Below are positions 1-5,304 of a DNA stretch of 5,304 nucleotides, one piece after another (within the stretch, counting starts at the first letter, position 1; every line of letters starts with the position of its first letter). Source of the stretch: Clostridia bacterium (GTDB taxonomy: Bacteria; Bacillota; Clostridia; Christensenellales; Aristaeellaceae); contig JAFZLE010000302.1 in assembly GCA_017551645.1 (NCBI GenBank), positions 1 to 5,304 of the forward strand, in the 5' to 3' direction. A program made the translations under genes and the position numbers. Below the pieces are notes generated by a model that saw only the letters and a list, made by a program, of their open reading frames with translations, was not told the DNA's origin and did not search any database.

Positions 1-47
1 ACGCTGTCGGGATTTGAGCAGATCACCCGCTTGTCTGTGATTTTCAT
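1..47 (-). CDS. N-terminal fragment of a gene, possibly an enolase-superfamily sugar-acid dehydratase (cut by window edge)
   Basis: Only 15 complete codons are present before the window ends; they read MKITDKRVICSNPDS. An opening of the form MKIT-D-x-x-V followed by a short hydrophobic stretch is common at the N-terminus of mandelate racemase/muconate lactonizing enzymes and of sugar-acid dehydratases of the enolase superfamily. That resemblance and the neighbouring aldolase are the only grounds for the suggestion. I chose the ATG at 47 over the in-frame ATG at 56 because the GGGAGG site touches the ATG at 56 with no spacer but lies 9 bases from the ATG at 47. The gene begins 26 bases after the aldolase stop codon, so it is probably co-transcribed with it. 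A dehydratase making a 2-keto-3-deoxy acid would fit next to an aldolase that cleaves such acids, but this is inference. That a gene starts here is fairly sure; its family is not. Confidence 0.45.
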   Translation of the reverse strand, partial: MKITDKRVICSNPDS

Positions 48-56
48 GCTTTTCAT

Positions 57-62
57 CCTCCC
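57..62 (-). promoter_or_regulatory. Ribosome binding site deciding the start of the leftmost gene
   Basis: The minus strand reads GGGAGG here, in the short gap after the aldolase stop codon. It directly abuts an ATG at 56 and is 9 bases from a second in-frame ATG at 47, so the second ATG is the likelier start. Confidence 0.6.
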
Positions 63-73
63 GGACCGGACCT

Positions 74-958
74 TCAGATCTCCAGTCCGTTTTCTCTCAG
101 TTCTTTAAGGAGCACGTCACTTTCAGCCCTGTCGAACACCTTGACGGGGTACGCCACGCTGCCCGCGTCAAGACCCATGCGGTTGAATACCTCCTTGATT
201 GCCGCGACGCAGCTGTGGGCAAGCAGTACGCAGATGATCTTGTTTATGCCGAACTGTATCTGCCGCGCGTCCTCAAACCGGCCTTCGGCAAAGGCCTTAT
301 AAAGGCTCAGGAAACGCTCCGGCATAAGGTTGTATGTGGACCCGATACCGCCGTCGGCGCCCATGGTGAGGCCGCATACCAGCATCTCGTCCGGCCCGTT
401 TATCACGTTTATATCGCCCCCGTTGAGCTCGGTTATGCGGTGCATGGAATAATAGTCAAACATCGTGAACTTGCAGCCGATCACGCCGTCCACCTCTATG
501 GCGCGTTTCATGAAATCAAACGGTGCGCTGCCCACCAGGCTCGTGCAGTACACCAGCACCGGCAGACCGCTTTCACCGTGCAGCCGCCTGTAATAATCCA
601 GTATCTGGTCAGTGGTGTAGGAAGCCACGTAATTCGGCACGAGCGACGAGATCGCGTCGCAGCCGACTTCAGCGGAATGTCTGGCGAGCCTGAGCGCCTG
701 CTGGGTGTCCACCGCGCCTACATGGTTGATCACGCTGACTTTTCCTGTGCAGACCGAGACTGCCGTTTCTATCATCTCCCGGCGGGTCGCCTCGCTTAAG
801 AACAGTCCCTCTCCCGTAGCTCCGTTAACGTAGAAACCGTTCACTCCCGCGTCCAGTTCGCGCCTGAATATCTTTTCGGCGCTTTGGGTCTTCAGCCTGC
901 CCGCCGCGTCTATGGGCGTGATCATGGCAGGCATTATACCTTTGAACAGTTTATTCAT
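74..958 (-). CDS. DHDPS/N-acetylneuraminate lyase family aldolase (class I, Schiff-base)
   Basis: This is a 294-residue protein, the usual length for the dihydrodipicolinate synthase/N-acetylneuraminate lyase (NAL) family of cytoplasmic TIM-barrel enzymes, which cleave or form 2-keto acids through a lysine Schiff base with pyruvate. Visible motifs are FKGIMPAMITP at the N-terminus, the carboxylate-binding loop GATGE (46-50), VPNY (107-110), the catalytic tyrosine in VYCTS (Tyr137), the Schiff-base lysine in GCKFT (Lys163), GPDE (188-191) and GADGGIGSTYN (200-210). The last two closely match the NAL subgroup (in E. coli NanA, GYDE and GADGGIGSTYN), so a sialic-acid-like or other long 2-keto-3-deoxy sugar acid is more likely than lysine biosynthesis. 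Oddities are Ala47 where NanA has Ser, and CTS after Tyr137 where the family usually has N-x-P. The start at 958 is preferred to an ATG at 985 because a GGGGAG site lies 7 bases upstream of it and it falls one base after the lyase stop, suggesting translational coupling. A 2-keto-3-deoxygluconate-type aldolase is the main alternative. Confidence 0.88.
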   Translation of the reverse strand: MNKLFKGIMPAMITPIDAAGRLKTQSAEKIFRRELDAGVNGFYVNGATGEGLFLSEATRREMIETAVSVCTGKVSVINHVGAVDTQQALRLARHSAEVGCDAISSLVPNYVASYTTDQILDYYRRLHGESGLPVLVYCTSLVGSAPFDFMKRAIEVDGVIGCKFTMFDYYSMHRITELNGGDINVINGPDEMLVCGLTMGADGGIGSTYNLMPERFLSLYKAFAEGRFEDARQIQFGINKIICVLLAHSCVAAIKEVFNRMGLDAGSVAYPVKVFDRAESDVLLKELRENGLEI

Positions 959-959
959 A

Positions 960-2960
960 TCAGTTCTCCCCCACAGTATATTCACGGCGGTACGTCTTCC
1001 CGTTCAGGGTAAAGCGTATGCTGACCTTGCCGCCGTCTGTCACAGCTTCATCAAAAGTGAGCTCGTCCCGTTCCGTTCCCATCCTGAACAGCGCCGCGAA
1101 CACCACGTCGTCCCCGGCAGACGGGACCCTTCTTATGTAATACGTCAAATCGTTCTCCGCGGGGTTGTCCGGCGCCTCGGCATAAATAGACACCGAAGGT
1201 GCCGAGCACACGGAACATACGCTGAATCTGCCTTCCTCGTTTATCCACGCGCTGATCACCGGCTTATCCGTACGCCATCCCCGCGCGTTCCTGAAATACT
1301 CCGTGGGCGGGCTGCCGGCAAGCGTCAAAGCTTCCTTGTCCGCCGCTGCTTCCTCGCATCTGCCCTTGGGGTGGATTATCCAGTCCACTTGCCGCCCCCG
1401 CGCGCCCCGCACCCGGAAAGCCTCCAGGAAAAACTCATCCGTGAACAGCACCGTGCGCTCAAAGCGCACGCCTGCGTAGGCTTCGTCGTCCCACTGTTTG
1501 ATGTAATAGCTGTCCGGCGTACTGGCAGGCTTGGTCCAATCCGCGCGGCACTCTATGAGCGTCTCGCCCGCGTGTTTCTCAAAGCGCAGCGTCTCGCCGT
1601 TGCAGGGAGGCTGATTCTGCGTGTTTATGCACACCGTATTGTGCGTGAACGTGTTTTTGAAGTAGCGGTAATGCTTGGGTGAACCGTAAGGCACCGTGCC
1701 CAGGTCAGGCATCACCTGGGTACCGTTCACGGAATAGTGCAGGCTGAGTTTGTCGTAATGGTCGTGCTCGCCGCCGTAACGCCCGTGCCTGAACAGCAGA
1801 TACTGCGTTTTGTCACTGCCGCGCATCACGGTCAGACCGGAGCCTTCGCTGTCGTGATAGTCGTCCAGCTCGAGTTCGGCAGGCTCTATTGTTTCCTTCC
1901 CGTACAGAAGCGCTCCCAGCATATCCCTGGGGTGCTTTTCGTATATCCTGTTCAGCATGGCAGCAAATTCCCTGTCGCCGTACACGCGGTACATGAACTC
2001 GTAGTGCCCCGCGAGCTGTGCGAAAATGCATGCAGAACCGCCGTCCCCCAGTCTGGGCAGGCTGTAGTCTGCCTGCAGCAGCCTGAGCGGCATCAGGTAC
2101 ATCTGCCTGTATTCCGGACGGCCCAGAAGGCTGTATTTTGTGCCGAACGCCATCTTCTCATAGCTCATAAAGGCTTCCAGCGCGAAAAAATGATAGTGGA
2201 ACGTGGCCTCAAACCACAGCCAGTCGTCCAGTACCGCGTGTTCAAGCTGGTAGATTAGCCCGTATTTGCTGTTTACGGCGTGATCCACATAATCGTACCG
2301 TCCCAGCACCAGCCCGATTATCCCCAGCGCCGAGCCTATGAGCACTTCGTGGTTGTGTATCTGGTTGGTGCGGTTTTTGATCAGCAGTTCCGCACCGGGT
2401 ACCAGCAGGTTCTCCTCTATCAGTTTTCTTTCCGTCGGCGGCAGGGTGTCCTTAAGCATGTCGTACGCCCGCGCCAGAGAATCCATGCTCGTCGCCTCGT
2501 CGAGGGTCTGGGAATTCATCCTGCCCTTATTATTGTACGGTATGTCCCCGTGTTCCTCGTAGTTGGGGTAGTTTTCGGCGTATTCAAGCAGTATCCGCGC
2601 GCTTAGGAGCCTGTATTTGTCCTCCCCTCCCAGCGTCCACAGCAAGGCGCCGCAGTACGCGGTGCCCGTATTCACACTGTTGGTGATGCGCCACCAGGCC
2701 CCGTAATACGGCTCGCCGTTAAAGGCTTTCCCGCAAACCGGGCAGATGTAGTCGCGGTCAGACTTGTAATCGTATCTTAAGTGCGCGCCGTCGTCCGGAC
2801 ACGCGAAATAATGGCCCCAGGTGGCAACGCCGCGATCGGGGATCCTGAGACCGGCTTCTATCAGATAGTCGCACCTTTTGCGCAGGCCGTCCAGAAGATG
2901 GCTCCGGGTCCTGAGTTTTTCCTTTAAAGACGCAAGCTCCTCCGGCGCAAACTGTACCAT
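960..2960 (-). CDS. Heparinase II/III family polysaccharide/oligosaccharide lyase, probably cytoplasmic
   Basis: This 666-residue protein resembles heparinase II/III-like lyases, which break glycosidic bonds next to uronic acids by beta-elimination. The N-terminal half (about 90-350) is helix-rich, as expected for an alpha/alpha toroid; the second half (about 365-660) is beta-rich, as in the heparinase C-terminal sandwich. Candidate catalytic residues are Asn203/His204 in IHNHE, Tyr256 in EATFHYHFFAL (251-261) and His399/His401 in GGEHDHYDKLSL (396-407). These correspond in order to the His-Tyr-His set of Pedobacter heparinase II (His202, Tyr257, His406). Residues 50-78 form a small zinc-ribbon-like element with CPVCG (Cys73, Cys76), a lone Cys54 and His50/His60. 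The N-terminus (MVQFAPEELASLKEKL) has no signal peptide, so the enzyme probably acts inside the cell on imported oligosaccharides. An in-frame TAG lies 18 bases before the ATG, and AAAGG with a 7-base spacer supports that start. Heparin, other glycosaminoglycans, alginate or another uronate glycan are all possible substrates. Confidence 0.88.
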   Translation of the reverse strand: MVQFAPEELASLKEKLRTRSHLLDGLRKRCDYLIEAGLRIPDRGVATWGHYFACPDDGAHLRYDYKSDRDYICPVCGKAFNGEPYYGAWWRITNSVNTGTAYCGALLWTLGGEDKYRLLSARILLEYAENYPNYEEHGDIPYNNKGRMNSQTLDEATSMDSLARAYDMLKDTLPPTERKLIEENLLVPGAELLIKNRTNQIHNHEVLIGSALGIIGLVLGRYDYVDHAVNSKYGLIYQLEHAVLDDWLWFEATFHYHFFALEAFMSYEKMAFGTKYSLLGRPEYRQMYLMPLRLLQADYSLPRLGDGGSACIFAQLAGHYEFMYRVYGDREFAAMLNRIYEKHPRDMLGALLYGKETIEPAELELDDYHDSEGSGLTVMRGSDKTQYLLFRHGRYGGEHDHYDKLSLHYSVNGTQVMPDLGTVPYGSPKHYRYFKNTFTHNTVCINTQNQPPCNGETLRFEKHAGETLIECRADWTKPASTPDSYYIKQWDDEAYAGVRFERTVLFTDEFFLEAFRVRGARGRQVDWIIHPKGRCEEAAADKEALTLAGSPPTEYFRNARGWRTDKPVISAWINEEGRFSVCSVCSAPSVSIYAEAPDNPAENDLTYYIRRVPSAGDDVVFAALFRMGTERDELTFDEAVTDGGKVSIRFTLNGKTYRREYTVGEN
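966..972 (-). promoter_or_regulatory. Ribosome binding site of the aldolase, inside the end of the lyase gene
   Basis: The minus strand reads GGGGGAG within the last codons of the upstream lyase, followed by a 7-base spacer containing the lyase TGA, then ATG at 958. This spacing decides the aldolase start and suggests ribosomes pass directly from the lyase to the aldolase. Confidence 0.75.
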
Positions 2961-2967
2961 ACGGCAA

Positions 2968-2976
2968 CCTTTCCCC
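2968..2976 (-). promoter_or_regulatory. Ribosome binding site of the lyase gene
   Basis: The minus strand reads GGGGAAAGG, ending 7 bases before the ATG at 2960. The first three G residues (2976-2974) can also pair in a small upstream hairpin (2974-2989). Confidence 0.6.
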
Positions 2977-2989
2977 GCCTAAGGCCGGG
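2974..2989 (-). other. Small leader hairpin next to the lyase RBS
   Basis: In the lyase mRNA leader, CCCG (2989-2986) can pair with CGGG (2977-2974), and CC (2984-2983) with GG (2979-2978). This leaves one bulged G and a UUA loop. The 6-bp stem takes in the 5' edge of the ribosome binding site but leaves AAAGG free. It may modulate initiation or be chance pairing in GC-rich DNA. Confidence 0.25.
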
Positions 2990-3010
2990 TCCTGATTTTT
3001 TTACAGATGG

Positions 3011-3039
3011 ATTATAGCAAATCAGGGCGTCCGCGTCAA
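3011..3039 (-). promoter_or_regulatory. Strong sigma-A/sigma-70-type promoter with extended -10, driving the lyase operon
   Basis: On the minus strand, TTGACG (3039-3034) is separated by exactly 17 bases from TATAAT (3016-3011). The bases directly before the -10 are TGC, giving the extended -10 motif TGnTATAAT. Only the last base of the -35 departs from consensus. Transcription should begin near 3002-3005, giving a leader of about 42-45 bases to the ATG at 2960. The promoter lies downstream of the hairpin that follows the binding-protein gene, so the lyase, aldolase and following gene can be transcribed independently of the transporter genes. Confidence 0.85.
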
Positions 3040-3042
3040 TCA

Positions 3043-3053
3043 GTCGCGGCGAC
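3043..3053. promoter_or_regulatory. Short palindrome just upstream of the -35, possible operator
   Basis: The sequence GTCGC-G-GCGAC is a perfect inverted repeat with 5-base arms around one central base. It sits 4 bases upstream of the -35 hexamer, a position typical of an activator site or the edge of a repressor site. It is short and the region is GC-rich, so it could be chance. No regulator gene is in the window. Confidence 0.25.
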
Positions 3054-3066
3054 AAGTTCACATATG

Positions 3067-3101
3067 AAAACCGGGGACGGAACCCCGTCCCCGGTCTTTT
3101 T
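3067..3101 (-). terminator. GC-rich hairpin terminator after the solute-binding protein gene
   Basis: An 11-bp perfect stem (3070-3080 with 3085-3095) closes a 4-base loop, 30 bases after the binding-protein stop codon. On the minus strand it ends in TTTT (3070-3067). On the plus strand it ends in T-C-TTTTT (3095-3101), so it could work in either direction. The minus-strand U tract is short and its first base is in the stem, so termination may be partial. In that case the hairpin would also protect the 3' end of the transporter mRNA. Confidence 0.75.
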
Positions 3102-3124
3102 GCATGGATCAAATCGCGTTCGGA

Positions 3125-4807
3125 TTATTTCGCGTACTGGCGCTGATAGGCAGCATCCGCGATATCCAGAACCTGCTGCAGGCCCAGTTCGTTGTAGAGC
3201 GTGGACAGGAACACTTCTTTGTCGGCAAGATCGCTCTCATCGCCGATGATGTACTTGGTCTGCTGCTCTTTCACGTACTTGCGCAGGTCAGCCTGGTATA
3301 TGCTGAGTACTGCCAGTTCGTCGGCGGAGTAGGCCAGGGTGGGCACGTATACATCCGGGCCGGGCTTGACAGCCTGATAGTAACCGGTGATGGTGTTCTG
3401 GCGCACGGTGCCGTTGTTGTCCCAATTGGTCACAGTGCCCTGGCCGTCATCAGCCACATAGCAGTTCTCAAAGTCAACGTCGCCGGCATAGTAGGGCATA
3501 TGCTCATACCAGTACAGGTTGTTCACAGTCTGGTCGCGGATGTCGTTGTACATGACGTACTTCATCTCGTGATCGCCGGCGATGAGCAGCTCGAGCTTCA
3601 CGCCGGGATTCTGAGCCAGATAGTCTTCAACATACATCCAGTTTTCGGGCTCGGTGCCGTAGCGGCCGCGCAGATAGCCTTCCTCCTGGAACTGGAAGTC
3701 GCCAACGCGGAAGCACAGCTCGGGGTTCTTCGCCCAGGAAGTCACCATCCAGCAAGTGGTGGTGGAGGAAGCGGCGTAAGCGCTGTAGTGCAGGCCTTCG
3801 GGACCGGTCAGAGGCGCGATGGGGATGTAGCGCAGACGCGGATAAGTGTCGCTCTGGCCCATGAACGCGCAGGAGGAGTTGGTGACTACGCCCACGATGT
3901 CCTCATCGGCGCAGGCAACAGCCTTCAGAGCGTCGTTGTTGTAGGTGAAGGATTCGGGAGAGAGCAGGCCTTCGTCGCACAGCTTCTTCAGGTACTCGGT
4001 GGCTTCATACCAGCCGTCCTGCAGATAGGAAGTGGTCACATGGCCGTCTTCATCCAGCAGGAACAGGTCGCCGTCGCCTTCATATACGAAAGCGTTGGTG
4101 AGGAACTTGTTGGCGGTTCCGCCGAAACCGGTGGAAGTGATGAACGGGATCTCGTCGTCGGGATCGCCGTTGCCGTTGGCGTCCTCTTCCTTGAAGCGGA
4201 CCAGCATGTCATAGAACTCATCGGTGGTGGTGGGAGCTTCGATGCCCAGGTTCTCCAGCCAGCCCTGGTTGATCCACAGCTTATACTTGGTCTCGTTCTG
4301 GGGAGCGATCTGGATCTTCGGCACACCGTAGATCTTGCCTTCACCGGTGGTGATGGCAGAGATCAGGTACTGCTCCGGATGGGCGGCTACGGCCGCGTCG
4401 CAGTTGACCGCGAGGCCATCCGCAAAGAAATCGGAAACGTCCCTGATGGCGCCGTACTGGGTGTCCAGAGCCGCGCACTCGGTGAGGCTCAGCTGGATGT
4501 TGATAACGTCGAACTTCTCAAGTTCGCCCGCGGCCGCCATGGCGGACAGCTTGTCCTTGGGGTTCTCAACAGGCAGGAACTCAAACTCGAGTTTTACGTT
4601 GCAGGATTCCTCGATCCACTTGGTATACGCGTTATCTTCCCAGATAACCTTGGCGTTGTCGGGGGTCAGCACACGGATGACCGCCGGCTCGGAGCCTGTC
4701 CAGATGGGCAGCACACCGGGTTCGCTCAGTCCGCCGTCTTCTGCGAAGCCAGCCAGGCAGAAGGAGCACAGCAGAACCAGCGTGAGCAGCAATGCGAGCT
4801 TTTTCAT
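3125..4807 (-). CDS. Extracellular solute-binding protein of an ABC carbohydrate importer (LplA-like)
   Basis: This 560-residue protein has the size of the large LplA-type binding proteins that pair with LplB/LplC permeases and deliver oligosaccharides to the membrane complex. Residues 1-22 form a signal peptide: MKKL, a hydrophobic core to about residue 19, and a likely signal peptidase I cleavage after GFA (22/23). Cys14 and Cys17 are not in a lipobox (preceding residues VLL and CSF), so it does not look like a standard lipoprotein. Early mature sequence includes IRVLTPDNAKVIWEDNAYTK (44-63). The segment GIEAPTTTDEFYDML (188-202), followed by DANGNGDPDDEIPF (209-222), is a hallmark of this family and resembles a calcium-binding loop. 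Aromatic residues are abundant (for example LYWYEHMPYY, 431-440), as expected for sugar stacking. The start is fixed by AAAGGAGG 7 bases upstream. The gene follows the permease by 43 bases and is followed by a terminator. Its reading frame contains no TTA, CTA or TCA codon, a bias suggesting high expression. The ligand cannot be told from sequence; the downstream lyase suggests an acidic oligosaccharide. Confidence 0.92.
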   Translation of the reverse strand: MKKLALLLTLVLLCSFCLAGFAEDGGLSEPGVLPIWTGSEPAVIRVLTPDNAKVIWEDNAYTKWIEESCNVKLEFEFLPVENPKDKLSAMAAAGELEKFDVINIQLSLTECAALDTQYGAIRDVSDFFADGLAVNCDAAVAAHPEQYLISAITTGEGKIYGVPKIQIAPQNETKYKLWINQGWLENLGIEAPTTTDEFYDMLVRFKEEDANGNGDPDDEIPFITSTGFGGTANKFLTNAFVYEGDGDLFLLDEDGHVTTSYLQDGWYEATEYLKKLCDEGLLSPESFTYNNDALKAVACADEDIVGVVTNSSCAFMGQSDTYPRLRYIPIAPLTGPEGLHYSAYAASSTTTCWMVTSWAKNPELCFRVGDFQFQEEGYLRGRYGTEPENWMYVEDYLAQNPGVKLELLIAGDHEMKYVMYNDIRDQTVNNLYWYEHMPYYAGDVDFENCYVADDGQGTVTNWDNNGTVRQNTITGYYQAVKPGPDVYVPTLAYSADELAVLSIYQADLRKYVKEQQTKYIIGDESDLADKEVFLSTLYNELGLQQVLDIADAAYQRQYAK

Positions 4808-4814
4808 TGGTAAA

Positions 4815-4822
4815 CCTCCTTT
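4815..4822 (-). promoter_or_regulatory. Consensus ribosome binding site of the solute-binding protein
   Basis: The minus strand reads AAAGGAGG, complementary to the 16S rRNA 3' end, with a 7-base spacer to ATG at 4807. It is the strongest site in the window, consistent with a binding protein made in excess over its permeases. Confidence 0.85.
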
Positions 4823-4831
4823 AATATTTCA

Positions 4832-4844
4832 AGCGCTCTGCGCT
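4832..4844 (-). other. Short hairpin between permease and binding-protein genes
   Basis: AGCGC and GCGCT arms around a 3-base loop form a perfect 5-bp stem, extendable by one G-U pair, within the 43-base gap. No U tract follows, so it is not a terminator. It might act as an mRNA processing or stabilising element allowing higher expression of the binding protein, but it is short. Confidence 0.25.
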
Positions 4845-4850
4845 CAGGTA

Positions 4851-5304
4851 TCAGCCTTTCAGGGCGCCCAGCATGACGCCTTTCATGAAGAACCGCTTGA
4901 CCCATGGATACGCCATGAGTATGGGGGCGCTGGACACGATTATCAGCGAGTACTTGAGCAGGTCCTGCAGGGCCTTGTTGCCCAGTATGTCGTCTTCGCT
5001 GGTAACGGATTCCGGGTCGAAAGAGTTCTGGATAAGTATGGTGCGCAGTATCATCTGCAGAGGATACAGCTTGGGGTTGGTCAGGTACAGCCAGGGATTG
5101 AAGTACTCATTCCAGTGCCCCACCGCGTAGTACAGGGAGAGCACCGCCATGACGGTGGTGGACAGAGGCAGCACCATGGAGAAAAAGTACCTTATGTCGC
5201 TGCAGCCGTCGATCTTTGCGGCCTCCTCTATGTCGGTGGGTATATTCTGCATGAAGGTGCGGCACACGATCAGGTTATATACGCTGATAAGGCCGGGCAG
5301 GAGC
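4851..5304 (-). CDS. ABC carbohydrate transporter permease, LplC-type (C-terminal part, cut by right edge)
   Basis: About 151 codons of an inner-membrane permease are present, roughly the C-terminal half of a family usually near 290-300 residues. The visible part begins LLPGLISVYNLIVCRTFMQ and contains the EAA loop that contacts the transport ATPase (EEAAKIDGCSDIRYFF, with conserved E-A-A and G nine residues after the first E-A-A residue). It continues with a membrane segment around MVLPLSTTVMAVLSLYYAVG, the motif HWNEYFNPWLYL, the family-typical LYPLQMILRTILI, and a last membrane segment around LIIVSSAPILMAYPWV. The C-terminus FFMKGVMLGALKG is typical of LplC-type permeases. The GTG at 5267 is an internal valine codon, not a start; the true start lies beyond the window. 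A partner LplB-type permease is expected upstream. No ATPase is present; such systems often use a shared MsmX-type ATPase encoded elsewhere. Confidence 0.93.
   Translation of the reverse strand, partial: LLPGLISVYNLIVCRTFMQNIPTDIEEAAKIDGCSDIRYFFSMVLPLSTTVMAVLSLYYAVGHWNEYFNPWLYLTNPKLYPLQMILRTILIQNSFDPESVTSEDDILGNKALQDLLKYSLIIVSSAPILMAYPWVKRFFMKGVMLGALKG

Noticed and set aside
215..799. Plus-strand open frame opposite the aldolase
   Set aside because: It is an antisense shadow of a clearly recognisable aldolase, and its translation has no recognisable motif.
959..985. Upstream ATG at 985 as the aldolase start (nine extra residues)
   Set aside because: It would overlap the lyase gene by 26 bases, and the added residues do not belong to the usual family N-terminus. 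The ATG at 958 has a well-spaced GGGGAG.
912..2606. Several plus-strand open frames (912-1682, 1737-2258, 2280-2606) opposite the lyase
   Set aside because: All are in antisense codon register with the lyase and have no recognisable domains; they are shadows of GC-rich codon use.
2974..3002. Plus-strand hairpin-like sequence followed by seven T residues, a possible plus-strand terminator
   Set aside because: The stem is short and bulged, the T run starts 6 bases after it, and no plus-strand gene needs terminating. The T run is the complement of the A run at the lyase start site.
3104..4813. A 569-codon open frame on the plus strand opposite the binding-protein gene
   Set aside because: It lies in exact antisense codon register to a well-supported gene with a signal peptide, family motifs and a consensus RBS. 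Its openness follows from the absence of TTA, CTA and TCA codons in that gene. Its translation resembles no family I recognise.
5265..5267. GTG at 5267 as a permease start
   Set aside because: The frame continues upstream to the window edge with family-typical sequence (LLPGLISVYNLI), so this codon is an internal valine.
1..5304. tRNA, rRNA, CRISPR array, insertion sequence or long repeat
   Set aside because: I saw no cloverleaf-like sequence, regularly spaced repeats, transposase motifs or terminal inverted repeats. The window is almost entirely filled by five minus-strand genes.

Overview
The window is a one-directional stretch of a bacterial carbohydrate-utilisation locus. Every gene I can support lies on the minus strand, so transcription runs from right (5304) to left (1). 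The transporter genes most closely resemble the LplC-type permeases and LplA-type large substrate-binding proteins common in Bacillota (Bacilli and Clostridia). The ribosome binding sites are strong (AAAGGAGG before the binding protein), and one promoter is close to the sigma-A consensus. Base composition is fairly GC-rich for that phylum. I read this as a GC-rich Clostridia-like organism, perhaps from gut or rumen, but the taxonomic call is inference only.

Layout in transcription order: (1) the C-terminal half of an ABC sugar-importer inner-membrane permease, cut by the right edge (4851-5304). (2) A 560-residue secreted solute-binding protein (3125-4807), 43 bases downstream with a strong RBS. 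(3) A 164-base intergenic region holding a GC-rich hairpin terminator (about 3067-3101), then a near-perfect extended -10 promoter (3011-3039). (4) A 666-residue heparinase II/III-family polysaccharide or oligosaccharide lyase without a signal peptide (960-2960). (5) A 294-residue DHDPS/N-acetylneuraminate-lyase family aldolase (74-958), starting one base after the lyase stop codon. (6) The first 15 codons of another gene (1-47), whose N-terminus looks like an enolase-superfamily sugar-acid dehydratase.

Together the genes suggest this route: an acidic oligosaccharide is bound outside the cell and imported by the ABC transporter. The cytoplasmic lyase cleaves it by beta-elimination. The resulting sugar acids are processed by the aldolase (pyruvate plus an aldehyde) and possibly a dehydratase. 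The substrate is not determinable from this window. The transporter and the catabolic genes appear to be separate transcription units because a terminator-promoter pair lies between them. No transporter ATPase, regulator, RNA gene, mobile element or CRISPR array is visible. The only gene-free stretch of any length is the 164-base region described above.
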